Of a DNA stretch of 64,000 nt, positions 24,810-33,669 are shown in pieces. Position 1 is the first letter of the stretch. Each line of letters opens with the position of its first letter. The position numbers and the translations under genes were made by a program. Source of the DNA: Hyphomicrobiales bacterium (GTDB taxonomy: Bacteria; Pseudomonadota; Alphaproteobacteria; Rhizobiales; Rhizobiaceae). The stretch is from positions 20,696 to 84,695 of the forward strand of contig JAALLE010000004.1 of assembly GCA_011087605.1 (NCBI GenBank). The letters run 5' to 3'. A model generated the notes under the pieces. The model was not told where the DNA came from. It worked only from the letters and a program-made list of their open reading frames with translations, and made no database searches.

Positions 24810-27254
24810 CTACTCAATATCGGCGAGATCAATGATTTCGTCGACAAATTCCACGTGTTCCAAACCCCACAGCAGATCGAACTCATAGTCACTCCACATG
24901 ACATATCCGGTGCCATCCAGCGTCTTGCCAATCGTATAATCATCACGGTTGCCGTCGACCTTGAATGTGTCCTCACCATAATGGGCAACCACGTATTGGG
25001 TGCCCTCGCCGTTGAGGATGGTGTCATCTCCGGCACTGCCGCCTATAACTGATTTGTCGTCACCAGTGTATTCGTGGCGAGATGCGCCAAAATCCATGTC
25101 GATGGCATCACCGTCAGTAACTTCAATCAACCAAAGGCTGTTACCCTGCTGATCCTTGATCAAGGTGCCGGTCGAATAGGATTTTATCGTCAAGTCATCC
25201 CTGCTCGAGACGCCCACAAATTTCGAAAAGTCCAACACGTCGTTATCAACATCGAAGTCTTCAACAACATCGTCTCCATTGGAGAAATGAATCCGATCTG
25301 CACCAGACCCGCTCACCAGGTAGTCGTTGCCGTCACCACCGTCCAAAGTGTCGTCACCACTGCCAGCGGTCAGAAAGTCTGCCCCCGACCCACCAGCCAG
25401 ATGGTCTTCTCCATCTTCACCGTGTAGCTGATCGTCATCGCCATCACCGACCAGCCAATCATCGGCGATCGATCCAAACAATTTGTCCTGCCCGCTACCG
25501 CCATGCATTTCACCAGCTATGGAGCCAGCAACGATAATATCATCGCCGTCCAGCCCTATGACCAGCAAAGGGTCATCGTCTACAAAAATCGTATCCGCGT
25601 CAGCTGTACCGGCTGAGCGTTCCATGGCAGTAAAGACGTCGTCCTGAATGGTTTCAATACCCGAATTGCGCTCGATAATGTCAGACAGGCTGGTCGCTTC
25701 AACTGCTGCAATTTCGTCGTCGGTCAGGCGGCTTTCATACCAGAAAGCATCTCCATCGCGCAGACGGGTAAACTGATCGACCAATGCTGTGTGGAATAAC
25801 TCGCCCAGCATCGAACCGGAGACCGCGCCTTCGGCCAAACCGCCGACAAAGACGTCTATATCATCAACTGATCCAAACAGATCTTCGAGTTTTTCCTGGA
25901 GGTCCTCATCCGACGTAATTTCAGCAAAGCTGGTCACCCTCTCAAGACCATAGGTCTCTCGGACCGAATTATAGTCATCAAGGCCATGATCACGCCCCCG
26001 CTGGATATTCAGAGACGCCAAATCGAGCCCACCAGCTCCTGGCGGTCCAAACAGGAAGTTACGGACATCATCGATGATCTGCGTATCGATTGATTCCGCC
26101 TCGCTGGTAGCGGCCCCGCGCAATACGTCGTCGATTCCGCCTTCGGTCACCAGCTTGTCGGGACGGAAAAAAGCATCCTTCAACGACAGATGACCATAGG
26201 AACTTTCGCCGCCATCCTCCTCCACACGATGAATTTTGGAAGACAATAAGGTGTGCCCGAGACGATAGGCAGCCGTTGAAAATACGTTGGCAATTTGTGG
26301 GTTTACGTCGACGTGATAACCATCGTAATCGTCAAGCGCCCCATCGCCCAAAAGTTTCGGTAAGAACTCGTTATACGTAATGGCCTGCATTTCAGCTTCG
26401 ACGATCCGCCGCGCTTCCTTATAAAGCGTATCGGCATCCCAGTCTGGATTTGAGTCCTCAAATTCCGTAACCAGCCGATTATGCTCGCGAATGAAGGTAA
26501 TATGGAGTGAGGTGAGCACAACATTTTCATTGGCCCGCACGTCGCCTCCCAGGAAGAAGCTGTCGGCAGTGCTCATCGCATTGGGCAATCCGTCAGTATT
26601 GAACGGCATCATTTCGCCGGTGGACATTTTCATCCGCCCATCGTCATCGCGCAGCGCTGCTTCTCTTTCTGAATCCGAACCATAAACGTTTGATGCGTCG
26701 ATATACGGAGTGATGTCATTAATTTGCTGTCGAGGATTATCGGCATCGGTGCCCGTGTCCGGATCGAATTCTGACCTGGTAAAATCGATGGTTGCGGTGC
26801 CGCTTGCTGTTGGATCAAATGAAGCATCATCGCTGGGAACGGAAATTGGAGCCTTTTCGTCATCTGATTTGCTGTTTTCCGTTATCGATATGTCATGATC
26901 AAGGAACTGACCCCAGGCCCAGAGATAATCACTAAAACCATTGGCATTAGGAAAGTCTTCGCTCTGGGCAAATATTTCATTTGAAATCTCACGAGCTGAG
27001 GGACGATCCTCACCGGCCAATGTTGAAATTCCGTCGCCATAATCGGAATCCGCAATTCGCAGCAGATTATCCTTGGTCTGTCCCAATTCGGGATCAAACG
27101 GATTGTTGTTTGCACCGTCAACATTTCTATACGCGTTGGCCATCGGATTTAGACTTTCATTTGTTCCATATTGAGACAGATCTGGACGTAAAACATGCCT
27201 TGCCGTTGGAAATGCAAATGCCGGGCCAATTGTCTTTGCCCCCGGGCCTCTCAA
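24810..27254 (-). CDS. animal-type haem peroxidase with RTX repeats
   Basis: A protein of up to 814 residues. The peroxidase domain (about 40-540) has LWAWGQFLDHDI with distal His120, SLHITFIREHNRL with the catalytic Arg, TAAYRLGHTLL with the proximal His, and LNIQRGRDHGLDDYN. The rest (about 565-655) carries RTX nonapeptides (GLDGDDIIV, GEDGEDHLAGGSGADFL, GGDGNDYLVSGSGADRI) that bind calcium, followed by a beta-rich end. Bacterial members (peroxicin/peroxidockerin types) are exported by type I secretion, which uses the C-terminus and no signal peptide; none is seen. No secretion genes are adjacent. The start is uncertain: TTG 27254 or ATG 27143. It probably makes hypohalous acids or oxidises organics outside the cell. 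Confidence 0.88.
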   Translation of the reverse strand: MRGPGAKTIGPAFAFPTARHVLRPDLSQYGTNESLNPMANAYRNVDGANNNPFDPELGQTKDNLLRIADSDYGDGISTLAGEDRPSAREISNEIFAQSEDFPNANGFSDYLWAWGQFLDHDISITENSKSDDEKAPISVPSDDASFDPTASGTATIDFTRSEFDPDTGTDADNPRQQINDITPYIDASNVYGSDSEREAALRDDDGRMKMSTGEMMPFNTDGLPNAMSTADSFFLGGDVRANENVVLTSLHITFIREHNRLVTEFEDSNPDWDADTLYKEARRIVEAEMQAITYNEFLPKLLGDGALDDYDGYHVDVNPQIANVFSTAAYRLGHTLLSSKIHRVEEDGGESSYGHLSLKDAFFRPDKLVTEGGIDDVLRGAATSEAESIDTQIIDDVRNFLFGPPGAGGLDLASLNIQRGRDHGLDDYNSVRETYGLERVTSFAEITSDEDLQEKLEDLFGSVDDIDVFVGGLAEGAVSGSMLGELFHTALVDQFTRLRDGDAFWYESRLTDDEIAAVEATSLSDIIERNSGIETIQDDVFTAMERSAGTADADTIFVDDDPLLVIGLDGDDIIVAGSIAGEMHGGSGQDKLFGSIADDWLVGDGDDDQLHGEDGEDHLAGGSGADFLTAGSGDDTLDGGDGNDYLVSGSGADRIHFSNGDDVVEDFDVDNDVLDFSKFVGVSSRDDLTIKSYSTGTLIKDQQGNSLWLIEVTDGDAIDMDFGASRHEYTGDDKSVIGGSAGDDTILNGEGTQYVVAHYGEDTFKVDGNRDDYTIGKTLDGTGYVMWSDYEFDLLWGLEHVEFVDEIIDLADIE

Positions 27255-27384
27255 TTGGAGGGTATTTGACGGCGTGTTCTCGCCGTCTTCCTAAAATTGT
27301 GATCCGTCGTGTTCTGGAAAATCTCTCGCCCTGCCACCAATTGGCATTAGAGTGAAAAAAACACATGAAACGGACGCCTCCGCC

Positions 27385-28635
27385 ATGCAGACCCAACTCA
27401 ACGCCACCACCGTCAAATCAAGCTTTCCTGGCCATTCCGGTGACCTGCTGGCGGCAAGACTGGATATACCCGCCGGTCCCATCAGGGCGACGGCTATTTT
27501 TGCCCATTGCTTCACCTGTTCCAAAGACATTCTCGCGGCCAAACGCATTGCGTCCGAACTGGCGCGGGTCGGCATTGCAGTGTTGAGATTCGATTTCACC
27601 GGACTTGGATCGTCAAAAGGCGAATTTGCCCACACGAATTTCTCTTCAAACGTGCAGGATCTGGTTATTGCAGCAGACTATCTGAGACAAAATTATAGCG
27701 CGCCCAGCCTGTTGATTGGGCACTCTCTGGGTGGTGCGGCCGTCTTGGCGGTGGCGGCAGATATTCCTGAAGTCAAAGGTGTTGTGACGATCGGCGCTCC
27801 GGCCGACACCGAGCACGTGCTGCACAATTTTTCGGCCAATATCGAGTCCATAGAACGCGATGGCAAAGCCGAAGTCAGTCTTGCCGGGCGTCCGTTCACC
27901 ATCCAGCGACAATTTGTGGAAGACGTGCGTGCAAGCAACCTGGCTGACCGCATAGCTGCGATGAAACGACCCTTGCTGGTGTTGCATTCTCCCATTGATC
28001 AAACCGTTGGCATTGAAAATGCCGGCCAGATCTTTGGCGCGGCCAAGCACCCCAAGAGTTTCGTATCACTGGATCAGGCTGATCATCTATTGTCACGCAA
28101 CGACGCCGCCGCTTATGCAGCTTCGGTTATTGCCGGATGGGCAAACCGATATCTGCCGGACGACGCACCTCGAATTGACGAGGCTAATGAAAGCGTACGC
28201 GTGACAGAGACACTCGAAGGCAAGTTTCAACAGACGGTGCTGGCAGGAAAACACAGGCTTTTTGCAGATGAACCCGAAAGCTACGGCGGATTGGACTCGG
28301 GCCCCTCGCCCTACGATTATTTGTCCATCGCGCTGGGCGCCTGCACGGGAATGACATTGCGGCTTTATGCAGAAAAGAAAGGGCTCGAACTCGGTCGTGT
28401 CAGTGTTGAAGTATCGCATGCCAAGATACATTCGCGCGATTGTGTCGAATGTGACCACGCCCGTCAGGAATCAAATACGCGCATCGATAAATTCAAACGG
28501 GTGATTACCATTGAAGGCGACGCACCGACCGGGATGGAAGACAAATTGTTGGAAATTGCCGACAAATGCCCCGTTCACAGAACTCTTGAAGCCTCGTCGG
28601 TCGTCGCCACAGAGATTTCCAACCAGAGTCAGTGA
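27385..28635 (+). CDS. alpha/beta hydrolase-OsmC fusion protein
   Basis: About 416 residues with two domains. Residues 1-245 are an alpha/beta hydrolase: FAHCFTCSKD oxyanion region, LRFDFTGLGSSKGEF, nucleophile elbow LLIGHSLGGAAVL (Ser), late acid LHSPIDQTVG and base QADHLL. Residues 265-416 are an OsmC domain: GLDSGPSPYDYLSIALGACTGMTLRLYA with its redox Cys, and LEIADKCPVHRTLE with the second Cys. OsmC proteins reduce organic hydroperoxides with these two cysteines. The fused form is known in proteobacteria but its substrate is not. ATG 27385 is chosen; GTG 27352 is an in-frame alternative. Divergent from the peroxidase gene. Confidence 0.9.
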   Translation: MQTQLNATTVKSSFPGHSGDLLAARLDIPAGPIRATAIFAHCFTCSKDILAAKRIASELARVGIAVLRFDFTGLGSSKGEFAHTNFSSNVQDLVIAADYLRQNYSAPSLLIGHSLGGAAVLAVAADIPEVKGVVTIGAPADTEHVLHNFSANIESIERDGKAEVSLAGRPFTIQRQFVEDVRASNLADRIAAMKRPLLVLHSPIDQTVGIENAGQIFGAAKHPKSFVSLDQADHLLSRNDAAAYAASVIAGWANRYLPDDAPRIDEANESVRVTETLEGKFQQTVLAGKHRLFADEPESYGGLDSGPSPYDYLSIALGACTGMTLRLYAEKKGLELGRVSVEVSHAKIHSRDCVECDHARQESNTRIDKFKRVITIEGDAPTGMEDKLLEIADKCPVHRTLEASSVVATEISNQSQ

Positions 28636-28856
28636 TCGCCACCGGGTAACTTGTCCCATAGCCATTGCACGCCACCCAACAGCGCGCAGGCCACGAACAG
28701 TACCGTCAGCAGACCAAACTCGGCCCATGTTGATCTAAACAGCGGCCAGCCGCGAAGCTGTGCCTGAACCAGACTGAGCCCCTGATCCCAGAACCAGTAC
28801 AGGCCGATTGCCAGAAGAGCAAAAACAATCAAACCGAAAATATGGCGCACTGTCAT
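28629..28856 (-). CDS. small two-helix membrane protein, operon end
   Basis: 75 residues with two membrane helices: IFGLIVFALLAIGLYWFW (5-22) and FGLLTVLFVACALLGGVQWLW (about 47-67), ending KLPGGDH. It starts 5 bp after the 248-residue protein gene in the six-gene redox operon and overlaps the convergent hydrolase-OsmC gene by 7 bp. No family is recognised. A structural subunit of the membrane redox complex is inferred from position. Confidence 0.65.
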   Translation of the reverse strand: MTVRHIFGLIVFALLAIGLYWFWDQGLSLVQAQLRGWPLFRSTWAEFGLLTVLFVACALLGGVQWLWDKLPGGDH

Positions 28857-28860
28857 ATTC

Positions 28861-29607
28861 CTACTGCACCTTCACACTGTCCAGATCGATTTTAAAAACG
28901 TGCAAATCTCCGCGTTTTTCGATTGCACCCTCAGCGCTCAATAAGACTGCCGTTAGCCCGTAAAGTTGCTCGCTGATAGCATTACCGTCCGCATCCGCCA
29001 ACATGAAGAAGGAGGCACCGTCGACTTTTCCGCTGGCAACAAACACCGCCGGAACGCCGCCAACAAGACAAAGATTGGCGCAGGCTTTGTGGGCCAGGTC
29101 ATTTCCGGGCCGCATGGCGCCTGCATAGCATTTGCCATCGCAAATTTCGCCGCTGAGTTTCCAGCGACCCAGCTGAGTGATTTCAATGTCCTGGGGTTGT
29201 GCATCAGCTATCGGCTTGATCCGTTGCCCGACCTGAAGCATGTCAAGGTCGCCGCGTTTCAGCAAGGCACCACGGGCTTCGACGACTTGACCTTCCAGCG
29301 CCTCCGCTTGATCCATAACGCCGCGCTTTCCCGGACCTGACAACATGATCGAATGGCCATTTGGATATTTATCACCCGCTGCGATGTGAATTACCGGGTA
29401 GGGTGTGGATGACATGACGCCGACGATCTTCTGACGCCCCTTAAATCCACCACTCCCGGGGTCGTCCTGGCTGATGACGAATGAAAATGCCGTTCCGGCA
29501 AACAATCCCACGATGAACAGGCTCGCAGCTATCAAAAAACCGCTCAACCCAACCGGCAGCTTCTTACCCCAGCCGATGAAAAATCCGTCATAGACCTTGC
29601 CGCTCAT
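28861..29607 (-). CDS. membrane-anchored four-cysteine protein of the redox operon
   Basis: A 248-residue protein with one N-terminal membrane helix (LSGFLIAASLFIVGLFAGTAFSFVI, about 21-45) and a large periplasmic part. Its centre has GEICDGKCYAGAMRPGN...HKACANLCLVGGVPAVF (about residues 154-190): two Cys-x3-Cys pairs with a nearby His, a pattern I associate with uncharacterised membrane proteins that sit beside Rieske proteins. The cysteines could bind a metal or form disulfides. Its ATG overlaps the stop of the ferric reductase-Rieske gene (ATGA), implying translational coupling and complex formation. Function unknown. Confidence 0.7.
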   Translation of the reverse strand: MSGKVYDGFFIGWGKKLPVGLSGFLIAASLFIVGLFAGTAFSFVISQDDPGSGGFKGRQKIVGVMSSTPYPVIHIAAGDKYPNGHSIMLSGPGKRGVMDQAEALEGQVVEARGALLKRGDLDMLQVGQRIKPIADAQPQDIEITQLGRWKLSGEICDGKCYAGAMRPGNDLAHKACANLCLVGGVPAVFVASGKVDGASFFMLADADGNAISEQLYGLTAVLLSAEGAIEKRGDLHVFKIDLDSVKVQ

Positions 29608-30665
29608 GCCGTATCCCCTTCGGCAGATGGCACGACAAGCGGTTCGACAAAAGTACCAGCAGGATTGGCCACCGGATCAATAAACACCTGACCATCCTGC
29701 ATCGACAGATTGTAAGTCGGCACTTTTTCGGTAAATGGCGGCGGCGAACGTCCGTCTTCTGGCCGATACTGATACCCGTGCCATGGACAAGTCACACATC
29801 CGTAAATCAGGCGCCCCTCGCCCAACGGGCCATTCTGGTGAGCGCACAGATTGGAAAGCGCCGAAATCTTGCCGTTATATTTAAACACCGCGGCGCGTTC
29901 CCCATCCGGCAATACCACGACGCGCCCGCGTTTTTCTTGCAGTTCGCTGACATCGCAAACTGGTATATGACCGGATGAATGAAATCCGCCGACATCCCGC
30001 GCCACCTCTATGCGTGCGGAAATGACATGCAAGACGGTAACCAGCAGCGCGCCACCCAGAAAAACCACACCGAATAAACCACTGTCAGCGCTCTGAAAAT
30101 AACCAAAAGCCACATGGGCCACCAGCGAGGCATAGGCAAAATAGATGCCCATATGCAAAGTTTTCCAGATTCTAGGTGTCAGGAAACTGAGCCAGAAATC
30201 ATGACTTGTGGTTGCCAGCACGATCAAAATAATTAGCGAGAAAATTCCAAACAATTCAAACGGAAAACCCAGCAATTGATCAAAACTGACATTGCTGTTG
30301 AGCAAAGCCACAAAACGGTCGGTAGGTGAAAAAACATAATACCAGTTCACCACATAAGTCGCATGGATCAGCGCAACCATGCAGGTCAAAACACCAAAGT
30401 GACGCCGGTTGTAAAGCAATGGAAGAAAGCGCCGGTCCAATCGTGCAAGTGGCCCAATGCACAAGATGAATGTCAGCATCAAAAACGCACAGGATCCAAA
30501 AGCACGCATCCGTAATATCGGAGTTTCCACCGGCCGAGCAACGTCGTGAAATGAAGGTGCCACTTTCAAAAATATCAGCAAATAGGCAACCGTCGCAATC
30601 ACAAGTATTGCGTCATAATAATATTTGTTTTTGTTCCACAGGACCGGGCGATATGAGTCGCTCAT
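29604..30665 (-). CDS. ferric-reductase-like membrane protein with Rieske domain
   Basis: 353 residues. The first 220 or so form about six membrane helices of the ferric reductase-like type with likely haem-binding His in VALIHATYVVNWYY, KTLHMGIYFAYASLVAHVAFGYF. The C-terminal cytoplasmic or periplasmic part is a Rieske domain: NLCAHQNGPLGEG (Cys274, His276) and YGCVTCPWHGYQY (Cys293, His296) hold a 2Fe-2S cluster. A longer frame to 30842 exists, but ATG 30665 overlaps the stop of the small gene upstream as ATGA, and the extra residues are the wrong frame of that gene. It would carry electrons between haem b and the Rieske centre. Confidence 0.85.
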   Translation of the reverse strand: MSDSYRPVLWNKNKYYYDAILVIATVAYLLIFLKVAPSFHDVARPVETPILRMRAFGSCAFLMLTFILCIGPLARLDRRFLPLLYNRRHFGVLTCMVALIHATYVVNWYYVFSPTDRFVALLNSNVSFDQLLGFPFELFGIFSLIILIVLATTSHDFWLSFLTPRIWKTLHMGIYFAYASLVAHVAFGYFQSADSGLFGVVFLGGALLVTVLHVISARIEVARDVGGFHSSGHIPVCDVSELQEKRGRVVVLPDGERAAVFKYNGKISALSNLCAHQNGPLGEGRLIYGCVTCPWHGYQYRPEDGRSPPPFTEKVPTYNLSMQDGQVFIDPVANPAGTFVEPLVVPSAEGDTA

Positions 30666-30829
30666 GAGCCACTCTCCGTCGACTGAGCTGAAGGCGGAGC
30701 AATCTGTACCGGCGCTTCGAGATCGGCAGCGTCCTGCCGCACAATTACAGCAGTAACAATAATGGCAGGAATTAGCACCATCAGCACTTTCCAAATTGTG
30801 CTGTGAGACTTTCTCAGGCTTTGCTTCAT
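30662..30829 (-). CDS. single-helix membrane protein (55 aa) of the redox operon
   Basis: Too short for usual gene calling: ATG 30829, TGA 30662-30664. The product starts MKQSLRKSHSTIWK, has one membrane helix (VLMVLIPAIIVTAVIV, about 15-30), and ends in a Pro/Ser-rich outside tail (APPSAQSTESGS). Both ends overlap neighbours by ATGA: its start overlaps the stop of the 83-residue gene and its stop overlaps the start of the reductase-Rieske gene. This double coupling is strong evidence that it is real. No family recognised. Confidence 0.72.
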   Translation of the reverse strand: MKQSLRKSHSTIWKVLMVLIPAIIVTAVIVRQDAADLEAPVQIAPPSAQSTESGS

Positions 30830-31077
30830 GCCCCGTCTCCATCAGACTTGTTTGCAGGGCAACCGTTTTTGGCCAATTGTTCCAGGGTCCACCAGCGCCA
30901 CAAAACCAATGGCCAGATGACCAAAACTCCAGGGATCAGCAGGGGGCGGAACGCGTAGGCATCATGAGCGGCGGGATCAATTCTGTCGATACCAACAAAC
31001 AGGAACAGGACACAGACCAGTGCGCCAATTGCGCCCCAGATTTCCACGAAACGAATAATCAGTTCAGCCAGCGACAA
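30826..31077 (-). CDS. small two-helix membrane protein (83 aa) of the redox operon
   Basis: 83 residues with two membrane helices: FVEIWGAIGALVCVLFLFVGIDRID (10-30) and FRPLLIPGVLVIWPLVLWRWW (about 43-63), then a polar tail. DRIDP between the helices and the WPLVLWRWW end are notable. The start is TTG 31077 with GAGG upstream; no in-frame ATG is available. It is 66 bp after the Rieske-glutamate synthase-like gene and coupled to the next gene by an ATGA overlap. Confidence 0.7.
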   Translation of the reverse strand: MSLAELIIRFVEIWGAIGALVCVLFLFVGIDRIDPAAHDAYAFRPLLIPGVLVIWPLVLWRWWTLEQLAKNGCPANKSDGDGA

Positions 31078-31142
31078 AGCCTACCTCAATCTCATTTAGC
31101 ACCACGCTCAGCGCACGCCGCGCACCTGCAACGACAGCCCGA

Positions 31143-32753
31143 TCAACCCAGTCCACCATAAGCCACGCCGGACAATTCGGCCATCTCCTTTTTCCAGGTC
31201 GTTAGATCATCCTGATTAAACCCGGTCAGGTGATCATGGCCGCAGGCCCGAGCCATAACTTGCATCAATTCCACGGACGCTTCGAAGAAATTTTTCAACT
31301 GCTCGGCAGATTTCTCCACCACCAATCGGCTGACGAGATGAGGCTTCTGGCTGGCAATGCCCACCGGGCAATTGTTGGTGTGACAGGCCCGCATTGCAAT
31401 GCAGCCAATCGCCTGCATGGCCGAATTTGATACCGCAATCGCATCGGCTCCCAAGGCCATTGCCTTGATAAAATCAGCCGGTTTTCTTAATCCGCCGGTG
31501 ATCACAAGCGAGACATCGGAACGACCACTGGAATCGAGATGCATGCGCGCCCGGGCCAGAGCTGGAATCGTCGGGACCGAGATATTATCCCTGAACAGGA
31601 TTGGCGCTGCCCCCGTGCCACCTCCACGACCATCGAGAATGATGTAGTCTACGCCGACCTCGAGTGCGGCATCTATGTCCTTTTCGATATGTTGGGCAGA
31701 CAGTTTGTAGCCAATTGGGATACCGCCGGTGCGATCCCGCACTTCATCAGCAAATTCCTTGAGTTGCGACACTTCGGTCCAATCAGGAAAACGGGCCGGT
31801 GAAATCGCCGACTGACCCGGTTCCAGGTCCCGCACTTCAGCAATCTTGCCTTTCACCTTGGTACCCGGCAGATGTCCCCCGGTGCCGGTTTTAGCACCCT
31901 GTCCACCCTTGAAGTGAAAGGCCTGAACCTTGTCCAACAACTCCCACTTGAAGCCAAAACGGGCCGACGCCAATTCGTAGAAATATCTGCTGTTCTCGGC
32001 CTGCTCTTCCGGCAACATACCGCCTTCACCGGAACAAATTCCGGTTCCAGCCAGCTCTGCACCGCGCGCCAAAGCGATTTTGGCGGGTTCAGATAGTGCA
32101 CCAAAGCTCATGTCTGAAACAAATAGCGGAATGTCGAGCTTCAGCGGCTTTTGGGCGTTGGGCCCGATCACAACATCTGTACCGACCGGATCGTCATCAA
32201 GTCGTGGCGGCTTGTGAAGCTGGGCCGTCAATATCTGAATATCATCCCAACTGGGCAATTGATCGCGCGGCACACCCATTGACTCAACCTTGCCGTGATG
32301 CCCGGTTCTTTTCAGACCGTCTTTGGCATATTGTTGGATCAATCCGTTCAGCGGTTCTTCCGCGGTACCGTGAGACGTGTCGGCATAAGCACCAAGATAA
32401 GCGTCCCGGTTGAACGGCTGGGGATTGTCCAGCGCCCAGGCGGAAATTTCATCTTCATCAACCAGCACGTCGCCGCCTTCAACCCAGGAACTGAATTTCG
32501 GCAGCACTTCGTTGTTGGCATATTCAGAAACACCGGAGTCAACGCGGTAATCCCAGTAATGGACGCCACACATGAGATTTTTGCCGCGAATGAATCCATC
32601 AGACATCAGCGCACCTCGATGCAGGCAACGACCATAAAAGACCGTAACTTCACCATCGATCGGCACAATCACCAGATCGACTTCACCAACCAATGCATGG
32701 GCTGGTTTTCTGTCTTTGAGTTGATCGTGTTTGGCAATACTGACTTTGTTCAT
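31143..32753 (-). CDS. Rieske-glutamate synthase-like FMN/3Fe-4S protein
   Basis: 536 residues. The N-terminal 105 form a Rieske domain: Cys43-x-His45 (CLHRGALMSDG) and Cys62-x2-His65 (CGVHYWDYR). The rest is the FMN-binding core of glutamate synthase: PLFVSDMSFGALSEPAKIAL, GICSGEGGMLPEE, FHFKGGQGAKTGTGGHLPG, IILDGRGGGTGAAP, VITGGLRKPADFIKAMALGADA, and the 3Fe-4S ligands CIAMRACHTNNC (Cys451, 457, 462). The amidotransferase and NADPH partners of true GltBD are absent, so it is not a normal glutamate synthase; electrons probably come through the Rieske centre. It heads a six-gene operon with membrane redox proteins. The reaction is unknown. Confidence 0.85.
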   Translation of the reverse strand: MNKVSIAKHDQLKDRKPAHALVGEVDLVIVPIDGEVTVFYGRCLHRGALMSDGFIRGKNLMCGVHYWDYRVDSGVSEYANNEVLPKFSSWVEGGDVLVDEDEISAWALDNPQPFNRDAYLGAYADTSHGTAEEPLNGLIQQYAKDGLKRTGHHGKVESMGVPRDQLPSWDDIQILTAQLHKPPRLDDDPVGTDVVIGPNAQKPLKLDIPLFVSDMSFGALSEPAKIALARGAELAGTGICSGEGGMLPEEQAENSRYFYELASARFGFKWELLDKVQAFHFKGGQGAKTGTGGHLPGTKVKGKIAEVRDLEPGQSAISPARFPDWTEVSQLKEFADEVRDRTGGIPIGYKLSAQHIEKDIDAALEVGVDYIILDGRGGGTGAAPILFRDNISVPTIPALARARMHLDSSGRSDVSLVITGGLRKPADFIKAMALGADAIAVSNSAMQAIGCIAMRACHTNNCPVGIASQKPHLVSRLVVEKSAEQLKNFFEASVELMQVMARACGHDHLTGFNQDDLTTWKKEMAELSGVAYGGLG

Positions 32754-32878
32754 GGATGCTGATTCCCTGCGGCAAGAGCCGCAAGGATCAACGCATTGCC
32801 ATCTTCTGACAAGCCCAGTCAGTACGTTTAGTGATGTAATAGCGCAAATTTGATGGTCAGTGATCTGTGCTAGCAGGC

Positions 32879-33445
32879 CTACTTGTCAGCGCGTTTGACG
32901 TAGCTGCGCTCTTCGGTTTCCACGATAATGGCATCATCAACATTGATGAATTGCGGCACCATGACCCGCAGACCATTTGAGGCAACAGCAGGTTTGAATG
33001 AAGAGCTCACAGTTTGGCCCTTAAGAGCCGGCTCGGTTTCGGTAATTGTCAAGGTTACCTGAGCCGGTAGCACGATGTTCAGCGCATCCTCTTCGTGAAA
33101 CTCAACACCAACTTCCATTCCGTCGTCGAGAAAAACTGCATCCTCACCAACCACGTCGGACGAGACATCAATCTGATCGAACGTGTTGGGGTCCATCAGG
33201 ACAATGCCGGTGTCGCTTTCATAGAGAAACGTCATTTTGCGCTCTTCCACGCGAGCGCGCTCGACAGTTTCTGAGGCTCTGAAACGGGTGTTCTTTTTGG
33301 TGCCGGTTGTAATGTTTTTCATTTCAACCTGATTATAGGCACCACTCTTACCGGTTTTTGTCGCTTCCGTCTTTGTCACCCGCCACAGCCCGCCTTCAAT
33401 CAGAAGCAGCGTGCCTTTGCGAACCTGGTTGCCGTTAATCTTCAC
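32879..33445 (-). CDS. efp: elongation factor P
   Basis: 188 residues of EF-P, which relieves ribosome stalling at proline runs. KINGNQVRKGTLLLIEGGLWRVTKTEATKTGKSGAYNQVEMKN is the KOW-like domain I; the loop tip TGKSG has Lys33, in the place of the modified Lys34 of E. coli. Domains II-III continue to VPQFINVDDAIIVETEERSYVKRA. GTG 33445 is chosen because AAGGGA lies upstream and the length then matches the family; the frame extends to 33493. No epmA or epmB is nearby. Confidence 0.93.
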   Translation of the reverse strand: MKINGNQVRKGTLLLIEGGLWRVTKTEATKTGKSGAYNQVEMKNITTGTKKNTRFRASETVERARVEERKMTFLYESDTGIVLMDPNTFDQIDVSSDVVGEDAVFLDDGMEVGVEFHEEDALNIVLPAQVTLTITETEPALKGQTVSSSFKPAVASNGLRVMVPQFINVDDAIIVETEERSYVKRADK

Positions 33446-33513
33446 TGAACAATTCCCTTCATGGACAGGTGACACTGTACCTTGTGCATACAATCTAACG
33501 AATATTTATACCC

Positions 33514-33530
33514 GCTAGGCAACGCCTAGC
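33514..33530. other. short perfect hairpin in the efp/rlmB intergenic region
   Basis: GCTAGGC-AAC-GCCTAGC is a perfect 7-3-7 inverted repeat 70-85 bp upstream of the efp start. It may be an operator or a leader hairpin. No T-run follows on either strand. The rest of the 224-bp divergent region shows nothing assignable. Confidence 0.4.
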
Positions 33531-33669
33531 CTCTTTGCCACCTCAGCGCAAAGCGAAATAATGATCTGGACTGTATCTTTGACAGCGAAAATCTGGCTAA
33601 AGCTAGAGCTCAGAGGCAATCGACCCTGATAATACACTCTAGCGGAACTTCTCGGAAGATTTTTGGCAA

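Noticed and set aside
30666..30842. 59-residue N-terminal extension of the ferric reductase-Rieske protein, with a Cys-rich stretch (CHYCYCCNCAAGRC) that looks metal-binding
   Set aside because: It is the out-of-frame reading of the 55-residue membrane protein gene; the ATGA overlap at 30662-30665 marks the true start.
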